NCBI RefSeq assembly: GCF_026262505.1
Contig: NC_067208.1
Coordinates: 4,163,962-4,227,961, forward strand
Length of the DNA: 64,000 nt
Direction: 5' to 3'
Source of the DNA: Trichomonas vaginalis G3
Taxonomy: Eukaryota > Parabasalia > Trichomonadida > Trichomonadidae
Shown: piece by piece, positions 20,509 to 29,957 of the stretch
How the letters are laid out: the number at the start of each line of letters is the position of its first letter
Numbering within the stretch: position 1 is the stretch's first letter
Program-made: the position numbers and the translations under genes
Notes under the pieces: generated by a model
The model's database searches: none
What the model saw: the letters and a program-made list of their open reading frames with translations, nothing else
Told to the model about the DNA's origin: nothing

Positions 20509-23376
20509 ATGGTTTCGGCTCCATTTCTTGAGGTAACTGGTCAACAAGATATCAGATACTCAAGAAGTACCCAATCAGTAAACTATGGATGGTTTTACAT
20601 TCATCTTTTAGTGACTCTTTCATCAGATCAAGGAAAGATTTTATCCGAAGAATTCCCAAACAAGTTCGAAACATACAATATTGTTCATCCTGACTACTAT
20701 TTAATGCATTTAAATGAAAATGAATTCGAAAAAATGAAAAATTACAAAACTGTCGAAATTTTTACGGTAAAACGCACCAGAATCGCGCAAGATGATGTCG
20801 AAAGTGGCGATTTCCTGATTCGTGCCTATCAGGGATGGACACCCGACAATCCAAATGTAAAATTTACTTCTCTCGGTTTCGGATTTTTTGTTGTTTATAA
20901 TGCCGACAAATCTGATTACATTAACGACCCGAATATCATATCTATTCAAGAGCATCATCCAAATGAGCTTGAGAATAGGTTTTCTGTCGGTTTTATCCAA
21001 AATCCAAATAATATCTTACCAGAAATCGACAACAAACATAATATGATCGCAAGACCATTACATAAACTAGGATTAACAGGCAAAGGCCAGATAGTCCACG
21101 TCGCAGACTCTGGAATAGATTATAATCACCATTTCTTCTACGATCCTGATCATCCAAAGCTCGAATTCAACAAAACAATGCCAAACCATCGTAAAATCTA
21201 CAGATACGACACAATTGCCGATACATCTGACTACGAAGGTGGCCATGGCTCTCATGTTTGTGGTATTTTGGCCGGAAAATCCATAAACAACCAATCATTT
21301 GCAAGCCAATACGACGGCATTGCTCCTGATGCAAAGATCATGATCTTGGATACAATTATTGGCGGAATAAGCAACAAATCAAGTAAAATAAAGAACATTG
21401 AATTGGATTTCGATATCGAGCAAAGATACAAAGAAATTGCGAACGAAAGAGTTGGCATTGCATCGAATAGTTTTGGAGAAACAATATATACCGATTTAAC
21501 ATATATTTATGACATTGTTACTTATCAACACAAAGATATTTTGATTGTTAAAAGTGCAGGAAACAGACTTGGACCATTAACTGTTGGAACATTTGGAGAT
21601 TCAAAGAATGTTTTCACTGTTGGAAATGTTTATAAACCATACACATGGAGAATTGACCAAGGAAACGTTACTTATCAATTCGTATTGAAAAATGGTGAAA
21701 AAATTAACTCAACATTCTCTAATGTTTCTGATGCAAATCTTGTTGATGTTCAATCCAATCTTTTAGATCTAAAGAACATGGATGTATCAGATGGACCAAT
21801 GGTAGGTAAGTTGTGGGCAGTCATTGATAATAATGAAGATATTTGTACAATTGCACAATCAGCAAGAGATAAAAGAGCATTTGGTATTGTTTATCTTGAC
21901 GAAAAAGATCCTTGCAATGAAAATTATGTTGCACAATTCGCTGTCAAAACAAAGGAAGAACTCCAGAAAATAAATAATTCAACAAGAGTAACGATTAACC
22001 AATTATCCACTGATAAGCCATTAGATATTAACTTGTACAAAGTTAGTTCTCAAGGACCAGGATACAGTGGAGTTACTAAACCAGACATTGTTGCTCCAGG
22101 TGCTTTCATTTACTCAGCTTATTCCAGAGGAAACAATTCTGTTTTCAAAGAGGATTATTCCATGAGTACATTGATAACTAAATCAGGAACATCAATGTCA
22201 TGTCCATTGATGGCAGGAAGTGCTGCATTAGTCAGACAGTATTTCATGGAAGGATGGTTCAATGAAAAGAAAGGAAAAGGTTTTGTTCCAACAGCAAGTT
22301 TATTAAAAGCTGTTATAATGAATTCAGGAAAACCAGTCAACAAATCATTGTTTAAAGACAATGCAGTTGGATATGGATTACCTAATTTATATGATTCATT
22401 AGGTTTCGGAGTGAATAAATTAGGTTTCTTTGATAACATTTCCATCCAACCAGAAGAGAAACAAGAATTCAAGATTGTTGTTACAGAAGATTGCGATTTA
22501 TCTATTACTCTTTCTTATGCTGATGCACCACTCGCTTATACAGCAAATCGTATTCTTTATGCTCAAGTTAACTTGTTGCTTGAAGATGAGAAAGGAACTC
22601 TTTATTCTGCTAATGATTTAGGAGATTTACTTGATGAATACACATCAACACATAACAGAATAAAGATCAAAGCACATAAAGGAACTTACAAAGTTCATGT
22701 TATATCAGGATATTTCGATAAGAAAGTTAAGATCGAATATTCTTTAGCACTTTTGGCAAAGTTCAGTGAATTTACTCAGCTTTCTAAAGCAGAAAGCGAA
22801 AAAATCTGTCCAGGAAACTGCACTGGAAATGGAAAATGCGTGAATGGATTATGCGTTTGCAAAGAAGGATGGACTGGAACAGTCTGTCAAACATTTGTTG
22901 GTCAAGGAAAATTAAGCAATCCTTATAGTGTTAAAATCGATTCAAGATATCCAGGATGGCTTAGTTTCGATGTCAAGAAGAGCAAGAACTATAAATTATC
23001 AATCAAACCAGATTATAATGATGAAAGATTACGCATTTGCTTCGATGATAAATTGGGAGTTGTCGGAAACCAAAGACAGCACTGTTATGAATCTAAACGC
23101 GAATTTGTAAATGTAACAGACATCAAATCATCAACAGGAAAACTCTATTTGGCTATTTATAAGACAGTTAAAATTGGCAGTATGAGATTCTCTTTAGAAG
23201 AAGATAATGCTTATAAGCTGGACAAGACAAAACTCTACATGATACTTATGTATTCATTTGCTGCTTTGTTTGTTCTTTCTGTGATTGTTATTATCATTGT
23301 TGTTATCAAATGCAAGAAATCCAACAAGATTCCAAAGGACCAACTATCAGAATTAACGAACCCTCTTGTAATTTAA
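20509..23376 (+). CDS. Subtilisin-like serine protease, membrane anchored, with EGF module
   Basis: The protein has 955 residues and belongs to peptidase family S8. The catalytic triad is visible: D200 in HVADSGIDY, H246 in GGHGSHVCG, S562 in SGTSMSCP, plus the oxyanion asparagine in KSAGNRLG. The wide gap between H and S holds an inserted, PA-like segment (~400-500). After the catalytic domain come a beta-rich region, an EGF-like module with six cysteines (CPGNCTGNGKC...CKEGWTGTVC, ~767-793), a further beta region, a single transmembrane helix (~909-935) and a short basic cytosolic tail. This is the layout of trichomonad surface subtilisins. No classical signal peptide is seen at the start chosen, which is odd for a type I membrane protein. 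Confidence 0.93.
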   Translation: MVSAPFLEVTGQQDIRYSRSTQSVNYGWFYIHLLVTLSSDQGKILSEEFPNKFETYNIVHPDYYLMHLNENEFEKMKNYKTVEIFTVKRTRIAQDDVESGDFLIRAYQGWTPDNPNVKFTSLGFGFFVVYNADKSDYINDPNIISIQEHHPNELENRFSVGFIQNPNNILPEIDNKHNMIARPLHKLGLTGKGQIVHVADSGIDYNHHFFYDPDHPKLEFNKTMPNHRKIYRYDTIADTSDYEGGHGSHVCGILAGKSINNQSFASQYDGIAPDAKIMILDTIIGGISNKSSKIKNIELDFDIEQRYKEIANERVGIASNSFGETIYTDLTYIYDIVTYQHKDILIVKSAGNRLGPLTVGTFGDSKNVFTVGNVYKPYTWRIDQGNVTYQFVLKNGEKINSTFSNVSDANLVDVQSNLLDLKNMDVSDGPMVGKLWAVIDNNEDICTIAQSARDKRAFGIVYLDEKDPCNENYVAQFAVKTKEELQKINNSTRVTINQLSTDKPLDINLYKVSSQGPGYSGVTKPDIVAPGAFIYSAYSRGNNSVFKEDYSMSTLITKSGTSMSCPLMAGSAALVRQYFMEGWFNEKKGKGFVPTASLLKAVIMNSGKPVNKSLFKDNAVGYGLPNLYDSLGFGVNKLGFFDNISIQPEEKQEFKIVVTEDCDLSITLSYADAPLAYTANRILYAQVNLLLEDEKGTLYSANDLGDLLDEYTSTHNRIKIKAHKGTYKVHVISGYFDKKVKIEYSLALLAKFSEFTQLSKAESEKICPGNCTGNGKCVNGLCVCKEGWTGTVCQTFVGQGKLSNPYSVKIDSRYPGWLSFDVKKSKNYKLSIKPDYNDERLRICFDDKLGVVGNQRQHCYESKREFVNVTDIKSSTGKLYLAIYKTVKIGSMRFSLEEDNAYKLDKTKLYMILMYSFAALFVLSVIVIIIVVIKCKKSNKIPKDQLSELTNPLVI

Positions 23377-23557
23377 AACTTCGTTTTTACTTTAATAAAT
23401 TTTTTAAGCCTTTCATTCCATTTTTTTGTGGAGATATAAAATTGCTTTCATTCGGTGAAAACATCATTATGACTCTAAGAAATATGGGAAAAATCATTAG
23501 ATATGGCAAGATAGAAACATATACAACCAGCCCACAAATATATTATTATTTTTCCAT

Positions 23558-23628
23558 CATGTAAACCTCGATGTCACTTTTGCGGCCTCGCTCCGCTCGG
23601 CCGCAAAAGTGACATCGAGGTTTACATG
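23558..23628. repeat. Perfect 30-bp-stem hairpin
   Basis: The arms 23558-23587 and 23599-23628 are exact reverse complements with an 11-base loop. The inner half is GC-rich, and both arms contain the motif AAAAGTGAC or its complement. It lies 180 bp after the subtilisin stop codon and may act as a terminator-like or mobile hairpin; no coding. Confidence 0.9.
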
Positions 23629-24104
23629 GATGGGTTCTATATATATACAGCTTGACCGGTAGAAAAGCGGATCGATTTTTATCAATAATTGGACATTCTA
23701 TTTTTAATAAAATAAACATATATTTATATGGGAAATTAGGGAGATCTGAAACTCAAAAATTATTTTTGAATTTTAATATGATAAATATAATTGTGATAAT
23801 ATGTACATTACAAATAAAATATTAATTCGGAACAACGATGAGATGTGATAAATCTGATTCTCTCAAAAATCGATTTTGGAGTTTTAATATTAATTTGTAT
23901 CTTATATGCATATAGGATATATAATAATTTTAAAACATCAAAAAGTGACAATTTGCGGTTAGAAAAAGTCATCAAAACACTTTTTAATGATTTGATTTAA
24001 CATATGCATAGACCATCTCTTTGATATTTAACTTCAATTTCCAGAAATGAAAAGGATTTGAACAAAAACGATTATTTTACGATCATTTTTTGTAAATTTT
24101 TTTA
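23629..24104. other. AT-rich intergenic DNA
   Basis: No gene is visible. One isolated copy of AAAAGTGACA is at 23941. Confidence 0.4.
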
Positions 24105-24485
24105 AATTGAGACTGACATCTCTAAAATCTTCTAAAAATCCAAATATCAAATAAAATAATATTATTAAAATTCCTCTCAATTTAAAAAAAATTTATAAAT
24201 TGAGACTTCAATCTCTAAAATCTTCTAAAAAATCCATATATCACAAAAACTCACAATATTATTTTTATTCTCAATTTCAAAATTTTTTTTGTACTGACTT
24301 TCTTTTTCCATAACAGCATGGCAGAAATTTGAAACGAAGTTTCAAATTTCTCAAGCTTGCATTCTGGGCACGTAAGTGCCCAGAATGCTAAAAGGCGCGT
24401 AGCGCCGTCTCTGAATATCAAATTTATTATAATTATTAATTTATGAAATTTCAAATAAAATCGATCTGTTATAACACACTGGTGC
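24105..24485. repeat. Complex repeat, left copy (partner 26838-27294)
   Basis: It begins with two subrepeats of ~98 bp (TTGAGACTGACATCTCTAAA type). It then carries three small perfect hairpins in a row: AGAAATTTGAAAC/GTTTCAAATTTCT, GCATTCTGGGCAC/GTGCCCAGAATGC and GGCGC/GCGCC. It ends near CACTGGTGCA. The right copy has the same order with one additional subrepeat. Both are in the same orientation. Confidence 0.85.
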
Positions 24486-24500
24486 ATGACAGCCTTGTCA

Positions 24501-24541
24501 TTCATTTCTATCGGCGCGCTCTGCGCGCCGATAGAAATGAA
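24501..24541. repeat. Perfect 19-bp-stem hairpin
   Basis: The arms 24501-24519 and 24523-24541 have a 3-base loop. The apex is CGGCGCGC/GCGCGCCG in otherwise AT-rich DNA. It directly follows the left complex repeat and is absent from the right copy. Confidence 0.85.
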
Positions 24542-25156
24542 CGTGTATATATATATACAAACACCTGGACACATTTCAAAAAGCATCGTAGAATCTGATT
24601 TTATTTCTATATTTTATAAAATTAATATATGTTTGTATGGGAAATTCGGGAGATTCAAAACTCAAAAATTAAAACTCGATAATTTTAATATATCTTGATT
24701 CACATTTGTATGTAAATTAGTATCAACTTATTAACATTTATCAACTCCATGATTTAAATTTATTGATGTCAATAAAATTCATTTATATTATGAATATTAG
24801 ACAATGTATGGTATGTGTGTTCTGGTAACATTAAAATCTCATATACTGGCAATTTGGCACCTTTTGTCACTTTTCATGAAATTTCAGTTTTCCTAAACTC
24901 GATTTTAATAATTGTTTTAGAATGCTATTATAATGTATAATTTATTTATCCAATCAAAATTTAAAAAAGTTCAGTATTTGCCATTTTAGACTTCAAGCTC
25001 GACACATTAAGAGAAAGGGACAGACTAGCCCATTGTCACTTTTTAATTTAGCAAATGAACGCTTATGGAGTGGAGTTTTTGGGTAAATCTGATTTGCTTA
25101 TAAATGAAATAAAATCAAAAGAAACCATATTGGCATTATATTATGCAAAAATAAAT

Positions 25157-26327
25157 GATCTTACTTAGTACTTTTAAAGTTAATTTCAGAAAAAATTTGA
25201 CACAATGGTATCCGGCACATACAAGTGGTGTACAACCAAAATATAAGTTGGTTTAAACATATATTGCTATATCTCATGATCTTACTTAGTACTTTTAAAG
25301 TTAATTTCAGAAAAAATTTGACACAATGGTATCCGGCACATACAAGTGGTGTACAACCAAAATATAAGTTAGTTTAAACATATATTGCTATATCTCATGA
25401 TCTTACTTAGTACTTTTAAAGTTAATTTCAGAAAAAATTTGACACAATGGTATCCGGCACATACAAGTGGTGTACAACCAAAATATAAGTTGGTTTAAAC
25501 ATATATTGCTATATCTCATGATCTTACTTAGTACTTTTAAAGTTAATTTCAGAAAAAATTTGACACAATGGTATCCGGCACATACAAGTGGTGTACAACC
25601 AAAATATAAGTTAGTTTAAACATATATTGCTATATCTCATGATCTTACTTAGTACTTTTAAAGTTAATTTCAGAAAAAATTTGACACAATGGTATCCGGC
25701 ACATACAAGTGGTGTACAACCAAAATATAAGTTAGTTTAAACATATATTGCTATATCTCATGATCTTACTTAGTACTTTTAAAGTTAATTTCAGAAAAAA
25801 TTTGACACAATGGTATCCGGCACATACAAGTGGTGTACAACCAAAATATAAGTTGGTTTAAACATATATTGCTATATCTCATGATCTTACTTAGTACTTT
25901 TAAAGTTAATTTCAGAAAAAATTTGACACAATGGTATCCGGCACATACAAGTGGTGTACAACCAAAATATAAGTTAGTTTAAACATATATTGCTATATCT
26001 CATGATCTTACTTAGTACTTTTAAAGTTAATTTCAGAAAAAATTTGACACAATGGTATCCGGCACATACAAGTGGTGTACAACCAAAATATAAGTTAGTT
26101 TAAACATATATTGCTATATCTCATGATCTTACTTAGTACTTTTAAAGTTAATTTCAGAAAAAATTTGACACAATGGTATCCGGCACATACAAGTGGTGTA
26201 CAACCAAAATATAAGTTGGTTTAAACATATATTGCTATATCTCATGATCTTACTTAGTACTTTTAAAGTTAATTTCAGAAAAAATTTGACACAATGGTAT
26301 CCGGCACATACAAGTGGTGTACAACCA
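25157..26327 (+). repeat. Ten tandem copies of a 121-bp unit
   Basis: The units start (GATCTTACTTAGTACTTTT) at 25157, 25278, 25399, 25520, 25641, 25762, 25883, 26004, 26125 and 26246, spacing exactly 121 each time. The tenth is cut after about 80 bp where the coding fragment continues. The nine complete units are near-identical apart from one A/G site (GTTGGTTT or GTTAGTTT) with order G A G A A G A A G. Each unit contains CTCATGATC and a short frame ending NFRKNLTQWYPAHTSGVQP before a stop. Confidence 0.97.
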
Positions 26328-26600
26328 AATCTTCGACTCGATGAACTTGTCATCGAGTTATATTCCAGTGTTGTTCCTTCATTCCTGATTAAGTTGCAAA
26401 TTAAAGGTCTGGATTCAGAGAGAAGTGTTAAAGTTATCAAAAAAGTCACAAGAGATTTCGAAGAAATGACACAATTTAAAAAAGTCGAATGCATCAGTAT
26501 GCTTGAAGCTGTTCAGAAAGGTCTGAAAAATGATACACTTGATCCCAACATTGTTTACTCAACATTAAAAATATTATTGCAAAGAAAACATTTGATTTAA
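26244..26600 (+). pseudogene. Gene fragment fused to the tandem array
   Basis: The frame runs from the ATG in the last tandem unit through NFRKNLTQWYPAHTSGVQP into unique coding sequence (LRLDELVIELYSSVVPS ... LKILLQRKHLI), 118 codons. The unique part is helical with normal gene-like composition. The tandem unit contains the piece just upstream of it, so the unit was copied from this gene. It is probably the 3' end of an unrecognised gene whose 5' part is lost or replaced by the array; translation from the unit ATG is possible but unproven. Confidence 0.5.
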
Positions 26601-26837
26601 TAAACATTTAATTTATTATAATTAATTTTTTATTACAGTATAGTAAAAAATGCTATAAATAAATTATTATATTTTATTAAAATGTGACTTTTAATAGTAA
26701 GTGAATAAAATAAATCAGGAATTGGGAAAGAAATAAGGTTAATTAAAAATAATGAAAATTACAAGTTTAAGGTTAATGAAAAAGTGACAATGGGCGAGTT
26801 TGTCCCCCACTCGACACATTAACCGCTTTTTAAAAAA

Positions 26838-27294
26838 TTGAGACCGACATCTCTAAAATCTTCTAAAAAATCCAAATATCTAATAAAATCATATCATTAA
26901 AATTCCTCTCAATTTTATAAATTTTTATAAATTGAGACTGACATCTCTAAAATCTTCTAAAAAATCCAAATATCTAATAAAATCATATCATTAAAATTCC
27001 TCTCAATTTTAAAATTTTTTATAAATTGAGACTTAGATCTCTAATATCTTCTAAAAAATCCATATCTCACAAAAAAAAACTAAGTTTTATTTTCACATTC
27101 AATTTCCCCAAAAAAATCTTTTTACCTAACAGCAAGGCAGAAATTTGAAACTTCGTTTCAAATTTCTCAAGCTTGCATTCTGGGCACGTAAGTGCCCAGA
27201 ATGCTAAAAGGCGCGTAGCGCCGTCACTGAAAATCAAATTTATTATAATAATTATTTTATTATAAATCGACCTATTATAACATACTGGTGCAAT
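26838..27294. repeat. Complex repeat, right copy (partner 24105-24485)
   Basis: Three ~97-bp subrepeats (starting near 26836, 26933 and 27028) are followed by the same three nested hairpins as the left copy, with the same loops or single changes (loop GAA versus TTC). Same orientation as the left copy; together they bracket the block at 24998-26822. Confidence 0.85.
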
Positions 27295-27504
27295 ACGTCA
27301 ATTTATTTCACCTCTAAATCCAAAAAAACTTCAAATGAGATTACATTACAGTCTTGTCATGATTTCATATAATTCGTTCATTTACCATTAATATCTTACG
27401 AATAATGCTAAAAGGCTTATTAGATATGTCAAAAACGCTGAATACGTGTAAAGATATTATTATATTTTAATAACAAACAAAAAAACATGAAATAATTTAT
27501 ATTT

Positions 27505-28647
27505 CTATATAACAAAAGCATCATTCGACTTTTTCTCTTCTTCCTCTTCTTCTGCTTGAGGATTTATTATATCGACTGAAGATTCTTTCTTTTTATCAAG
27601 CCATTTCTTTTTGTTGACCTCATCAATAGGGAGAGCAACATCAAAGTACTTATCCTTGATGATTTCTTCAAAAGTTGGCCTTTTTGTAGGATCTTTATTT
27701 AAAATTGATTTCAAAAGTCGAACTACATCAGAATTTTCATCAGTTCCTTCAGGGAATGTTAAAAGTTCTGTTGTAAGTAGGTTAGTAACTGAAATTGCCG
27801 TATTAGCCGCATTCTGACCGTGGCAAGAGTCAAGATTGAATGGAAATTTCTTAAATACCGAGTAGTATAGCGAAACTCCATACGCCCAAACGTCTGCAGG
27901 CTTTGGAGCAAAAGAGTCTTGGTCGCATTCTTCTGGAGATAAAAAGGCAGGGGAACCCATTGTATCGTCCAACTTTTGATTCTCGTCTGATAGTGCAGTT
28001 GATACTGAAAAATCTGATAAAACAAATTCCGTATCCGAAAAAACGAGAATATTTTCTGGCTTAATATCGCGATGAACGATATTCAACGAGTGTAAATAAC
28101 GCAAGCTCTCGGCTATTTCGAAAAAGCAGATCGGTATCATATCTTCTGTAAACTTCTTCGCTTCGATCATATCTTGCAAAGTTCCACGCTCTGCATATGA
28201 CATTAATATGATAATAGCGTTTAGTATATCGTCTTCTATAACTTCTTTAGCGTCTAATATATATCTATGATCAACTGCAGCCATAATTTCAATTTCTCGT
28301 TGAACAGCAACATATGGCGGATCAACGTTTTCTAGAGTTTGTCTAAGTAGTAAGCCTTTATCATATATCTTTGCAGCAAGTATTTGGTTGGTTTCTGTAT
28401 TTTTTGCAAGAAAAACGTTCGATCTCGAGCCTTTTCCTATTTCTTTAATCAAAATCCACTCAAATATTTGTATTTGTCGATCAGCAGCACACTCATTAAT
28501 CACGTTTGTCAAATTCCCATTCATTCTTGAGGTATTTGCTAAACGTGGATCATCTTCTTGCTTGTGATCTGAAAATAAACCTAATTGGGCTACTGGCCTC
28601 CTCGCTCCACTTGTTTTTTGAAGTGGCTGGGATTGGAAACAGCCCAT
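27505..28647 (-). CDS. CAMKK/LKB1-like protein kinase with N-terminal acylation signal
   Basis: The protein has 380 residues. It starts MGCFQS, a textbook N-myristoylation site (G2, S6) with a cysteine at position 3 for palmitoylation, so it is probably held at a membrane. Kinase domain ~64-335: glycine loop GKGSRSNV (71-78), K93 in AAKIY, E118, HRDIKPEN (192-199), then DFS (212-214) where nearly all kinases have DFG, and SPE (237-239) in place of APE. The activation segment TMGSPAFLSPEE is typical of CAMKK-type kinases. The metal-binding aspartate is kept, so activity is possible. The tail is a Glu-rich stretch. Confidence 0.92.
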   Translation of the reverse strand: MGCFQSQPLQKTSGARRPVAQLGLFSDHKQEDDPRLANTSRMNGNLTNVINECAADRQIQIFEWILIKEIGKGSRSNVFLAKNTETNQILAAKIYDKGLLLRQTLENVDPPYVAVQREIEIMAAVDHRYILDAKEVIEDDILNAIIILMSYAERGTLQDMIEAKKFTEDMIPICFFEIAESLRYLHSLNIVHRDIKPENILVFSDTEFVLSDFSVSTALSDENQKLDDTMGSPAFLSPEECDQDSFAPKPADVWAYGVSLYYSVFKKFPFNLDSCHGQNAANTAISVTNLLTTELLTFPEGTDENSDVVRLLKSILNKDPTKRPTFEEIIKDKYFDVALPIDEVNKKKWLDKKKESSVDIINPQAEEEEEEKKSNDAFVI

Positions 28648-29286
28648 AGAGTGCTCCTTACAAAAATTTTAACAATCAAAAGTGTTCAATTCAGATGAAA
28701 TTATGATTATATGAACGCAAATTATCTATATTTTAAATAATTTTGAGTCACATGAAATAACGAGTTATCAGAAAAAATAATAAAAAGTGATACAATTGAA
28801 GTATTCAAAAGTGCCATAATTTTCAAACACTTTACAAATGTAAAAGTCTTCGTTTCATTTTCAATATTCATATAGTGGGAAACAAAATTTCAAAATTAAT
28901 TTCAATTGATTTTTTATTTTCATTGCAAATAACAGAGAATTATCATTAACTGTCAGTAAGTTATCGATATTATATAAATTTTTTTTGATAAAGCTTTGAA
29001 AAGCGAAAAAAATTTTGGAGATTCTTTACTGAATTCTAATCCAGGTAATCGGGAATTCAACAAAACAGTTAAGCATCAATATGGCATGATGTCATTAAAA
29101 GAAGACATAAGGAGCTAATCTCAAATTTATAATTTTATTGAAAGAAGGATATTTTATACAATAAAACAAAACAAATCATCAAAATATTTACAAGATAAGA
29201 TGGGAACTGACTTAAGATGCATTTCTAGTAAGTATATCATCAGAATAAATTATCAATTGAAATGGATTTGTAATTCTCATAAACAC
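28648..29286. other. Intergenic spacer
   Basis: AT-rich, with no gene or strong repeat. A near-match to the AAAAGTGACA motif is at ~28787. Confidence 0.4.
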
Positions 29287-29817
29287 TTATTTCTTTACAG
29301 TATTTTGGGCCATTTCTAACAAATACTGATTGATTGCAAGCAAAACATCTTTATCAAGAGTGTCTGTAGTGGATACAGTCGAAGTTTTATTGGCTTTAGT
29401 ATCATATATTTGAAATGTATATCCATTTTCCGTTTTTGTAATTGATAAAATTTTTATTGTCTGCATTAGTAAAATATCGTTCTGAAAATTAGAATAATCC
29501 GCTGGAGATATGTATTTTATTTTGTTTTCTGGAGGAATTGTCATGTTGTAAAAGAATCTGAATTGGGGTCTTTTATTATCACTTACAGAAAAGGCCATTG
29601 CTAGTTCGTTCCAATATTTTTCAATTGATTCAAGACCAACAACGTCAACATCTGATGAATATTGCGTTTCATCTGAATTAATTTTTTTAAACATGTAAAT
29701 AATTTGCTGATTTTTCATATAATGACCATAAACTACCGAGCTACATGGCGATACTATATCTGATAAAGAGATTGTATCTTCATTCGCTTCTCGCTTAACA
29801 ATAACTTTGTTCTCCAT
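29287..29817 (-). CDS. Unrecognised small protein
   Basis: The protein has 176 residues from the ATG at 29817 (MENKVIVKRE). A longer frame starts at 29853, but an Inr-like TCATATT lies 7-13 bases upstream of 29817, which favours the shorter start. The protein has alternating beta-like and helical stretches and no membrane segment or known motif. The neighbouring gene on the same strand follows after ~140 bp; both may be independently transcribed. Function unknown. Confidence 0.72.
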   Translation of the reverse strand: MENKVIVKREANEDTISLSDIVSPCSSVVYGHYMKNQQIIYMFKKINSDETQYSSDVDVVGLESIEKYWNELAMAFSVSDNKRPQFRFFYNMTIPPENKIKYISPADYSNFQNDILLMQTIKILSITKTENGYTFQIYDTKANKTSTVSTTDTLDKDVLLAINQYLLEMAQNTVKK

Positions 29818-29957
29818 TCTTAAAATATGACAATTTACAAGTTCTATGTGCATTTATTACATGATTTCATCAATACAAACTTAGAAATAAAAACATAGTG
29901 TTTCATAAATGAAGAAATAATATGAGTTTTACAATAATAAATACAAACATATAAGCT

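Larger units (their letters stand above)
24998..26822. mobile_element. Element-like block bounded by 28-bp inverted repeats
   Basis: Inverted repeats at 25017-25044 and 26779-26806 (26 of 28 identical; core GCCCATTGTCACTTTTT) enclose the 121-bp tandem array and a gene fragment. The 13-bp sequence CTCGACACATTAA occurs as a direct repeat just outside on both sides (24998-25010 and 26810-26822), like a long target duplication or part of the ends. No transposase is inside. Confidence 0.55.
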
